DNA of 6,257 bases from an uncultured Chloroflexota bacterium (GTDB lineage: Bacteria > Chloroflexota > Limnocylindria > Limnocylindrales > CSP1-4), in the NCBI GenBank assembly GCA_903924005.1, contig CAIXZV010000552.1:1-6257 (forward strand), in the 5' to 3' direction. Positions 5,804 through 6,257 of this stretch are shown in pieces. Under the pieces are notes generated by a model. The model saw nothing but the letters and a program-made list of their open reading frames with translations, was not told where the DNA came from and ran no database searches. The position numbers and the translations under genes were made by a program. The number at the start of each line of letters is the position of its first letter. The first letter of the stretch is position 1.

Positions 5804-6257
5804 ATGACGCCCCGGGTTGACGAGGTCTGCTATCGCGACGCCTACGCCCGGCTCCTCGAGACCCGGGTGCTCGCTGTCTCGGACGCGGACGGCAAGCCGC
5901 TTGTCGTCCTGGGCGCCACCACGTTCTATCCGGGCGGCGGTGGCCAGCCGTCGGACCGCGGCGTCATCCTGCGCACCGCTGACGGCCGCAGCTGGACCGT
6001 CGCCGCGGCCCGCAAGGTGGGCGGCGAGATCGTCCACGAGCTGACGCTGCCAGAGGACGGCCAACTGCCCGCAGCCGGGGACGTGGTCCAGATTGACCTG
6101 GAGTGGGCACGCCGCTACGCGCTGATGCGCACCCACACGGCGCTCCACGCGCTGTGCGGCGTGGTCTGGCGCGACTACGGCGCGCTGGTCACGGGCGGCA
6201 ACATGGAGCCCGGCACCGGGCGCATGGACTTTGAGTTTGAGACGATGTCGGGTGACC
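5804..6257 (+). CDS. Alanyl-tRNA editing protein, AlaX type (3' end beyond the window)
   Basis: This is a free-standing relative of the alanyl-tRNA synthetase editing domain, which hydrolyses wrongly charged Ser- or Gly-tRNA(Ala) in the cytoplasm. The frame is open from the ATG at 5804 to the edge: 151 codons plus one base. It shows the Gly-rich signature FYPGGGGQPSDRG (41-53), typical of AlaX proteins with an N-terminal beta-barrel segment. The zinc-binding HxxxH follows as HTALH (His111, His115), within the context RRYALMRTHTALHAL. GGNMEPGTGRMDFEFE after it also matches the family. The second pair of zinc ligands, a later Cys and His, lies past the edge, so an intact zinc site cannot be confirmed. 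Family members are usually somewhat over 200 residues, so roughly two thirds are visible. Only a weak GGCGG lies 8 nt upstream; the 4-bp gap after the cupredoxin stop suggests translational coupling. The synthetase itself is not in view. Confidence 0.9.
   Translation, partial: MTPRVDEVCYRDAYARLLETRVLAVSDADGKPLVVLGATTFYPGGGGQPSDRGVILRTADGRSWTVAAARKVGGEIVHELTLPEDGQLPAAGDVVQIDLEWARRYALMRTHTALHALCGVVWRDYGALVTGGNMEPGTGRMDFEFETMSGD

Noticed and set aside
3232..5805. An 857-codon open frame on the minus strand opposite the regulator and cupredoxin genes
   Set aside because: It is a shadow frame caused by GC-rich codon use. Its product is low-complexity Arg/Ser/Ala with no domain, while the plus strand shows clear ATPase, HTH and cupredoxin motifs.

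Overview
This is a gene-dense, strongly GC-rich chromosomal window. It holds four complete genes and one gene cut off by the right edge. There are no RNA genes, CRISPR arrays, insertion sequences or phage genes. Gene content suggests a free-living, GC-rich bacterium, perhaps Chloroflexota or a similar GC-rich lineage. The clues are a very large LuxR-type ATPase regulator of the kind common in Chloroflexota and Actinobacteria, a cupredoxin lipoprotein with an Ala/Pro/Thr-rich tether, and apparent leaderless promoters. That assignment is an inference from style, not from a marker gene.

Layout: Positions 1-67 hold a short degenerate 10-bp tandem repeat. Positions 68-838 (minus) encode a two-helix membrane protein whose soluble C-terminal half looks like a degenerate NERD-type nuclease fold. 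After a 164-bp spacer, positions 1003-1932 (minus) encode a solitary DNA methyltransferase with motif I ahead of DPPYN. It is divergent from a 1092-residue LuxR-family ATPase regulator at 1988-5266 (plus). The short spacer between them carries two opposed TANNNT boxes, each exactly 6 nt from a start codon, which suggests leaderless transcription in both directions. Positions 5338-5799 (plus) encode a copper-binding cupredoxin lipoprotein. Four bases later, at 5804, begins an alanyl-tRNA editing protein (AlaX type) that runs off the window at 6257.

How they fit together: The cupredoxin and AlaX genes are probably co-transcribed, but their functions (extracytoplasmic electron transfer and tRNA proofreading) are unrelated. 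The regulator may control neighbouring genes, but nothing here identifies its targets. Its most notable feature is a Walker A motif whose lysine is replaced by threonine while Walker B and the DNA-binding domain look intact. I see no convincing new multi-gene system. The points worth a second look are the altered Walker A, the paired leaderless promoters, the permuted methyltransferase and the degenerate NERD-like membrane protein.
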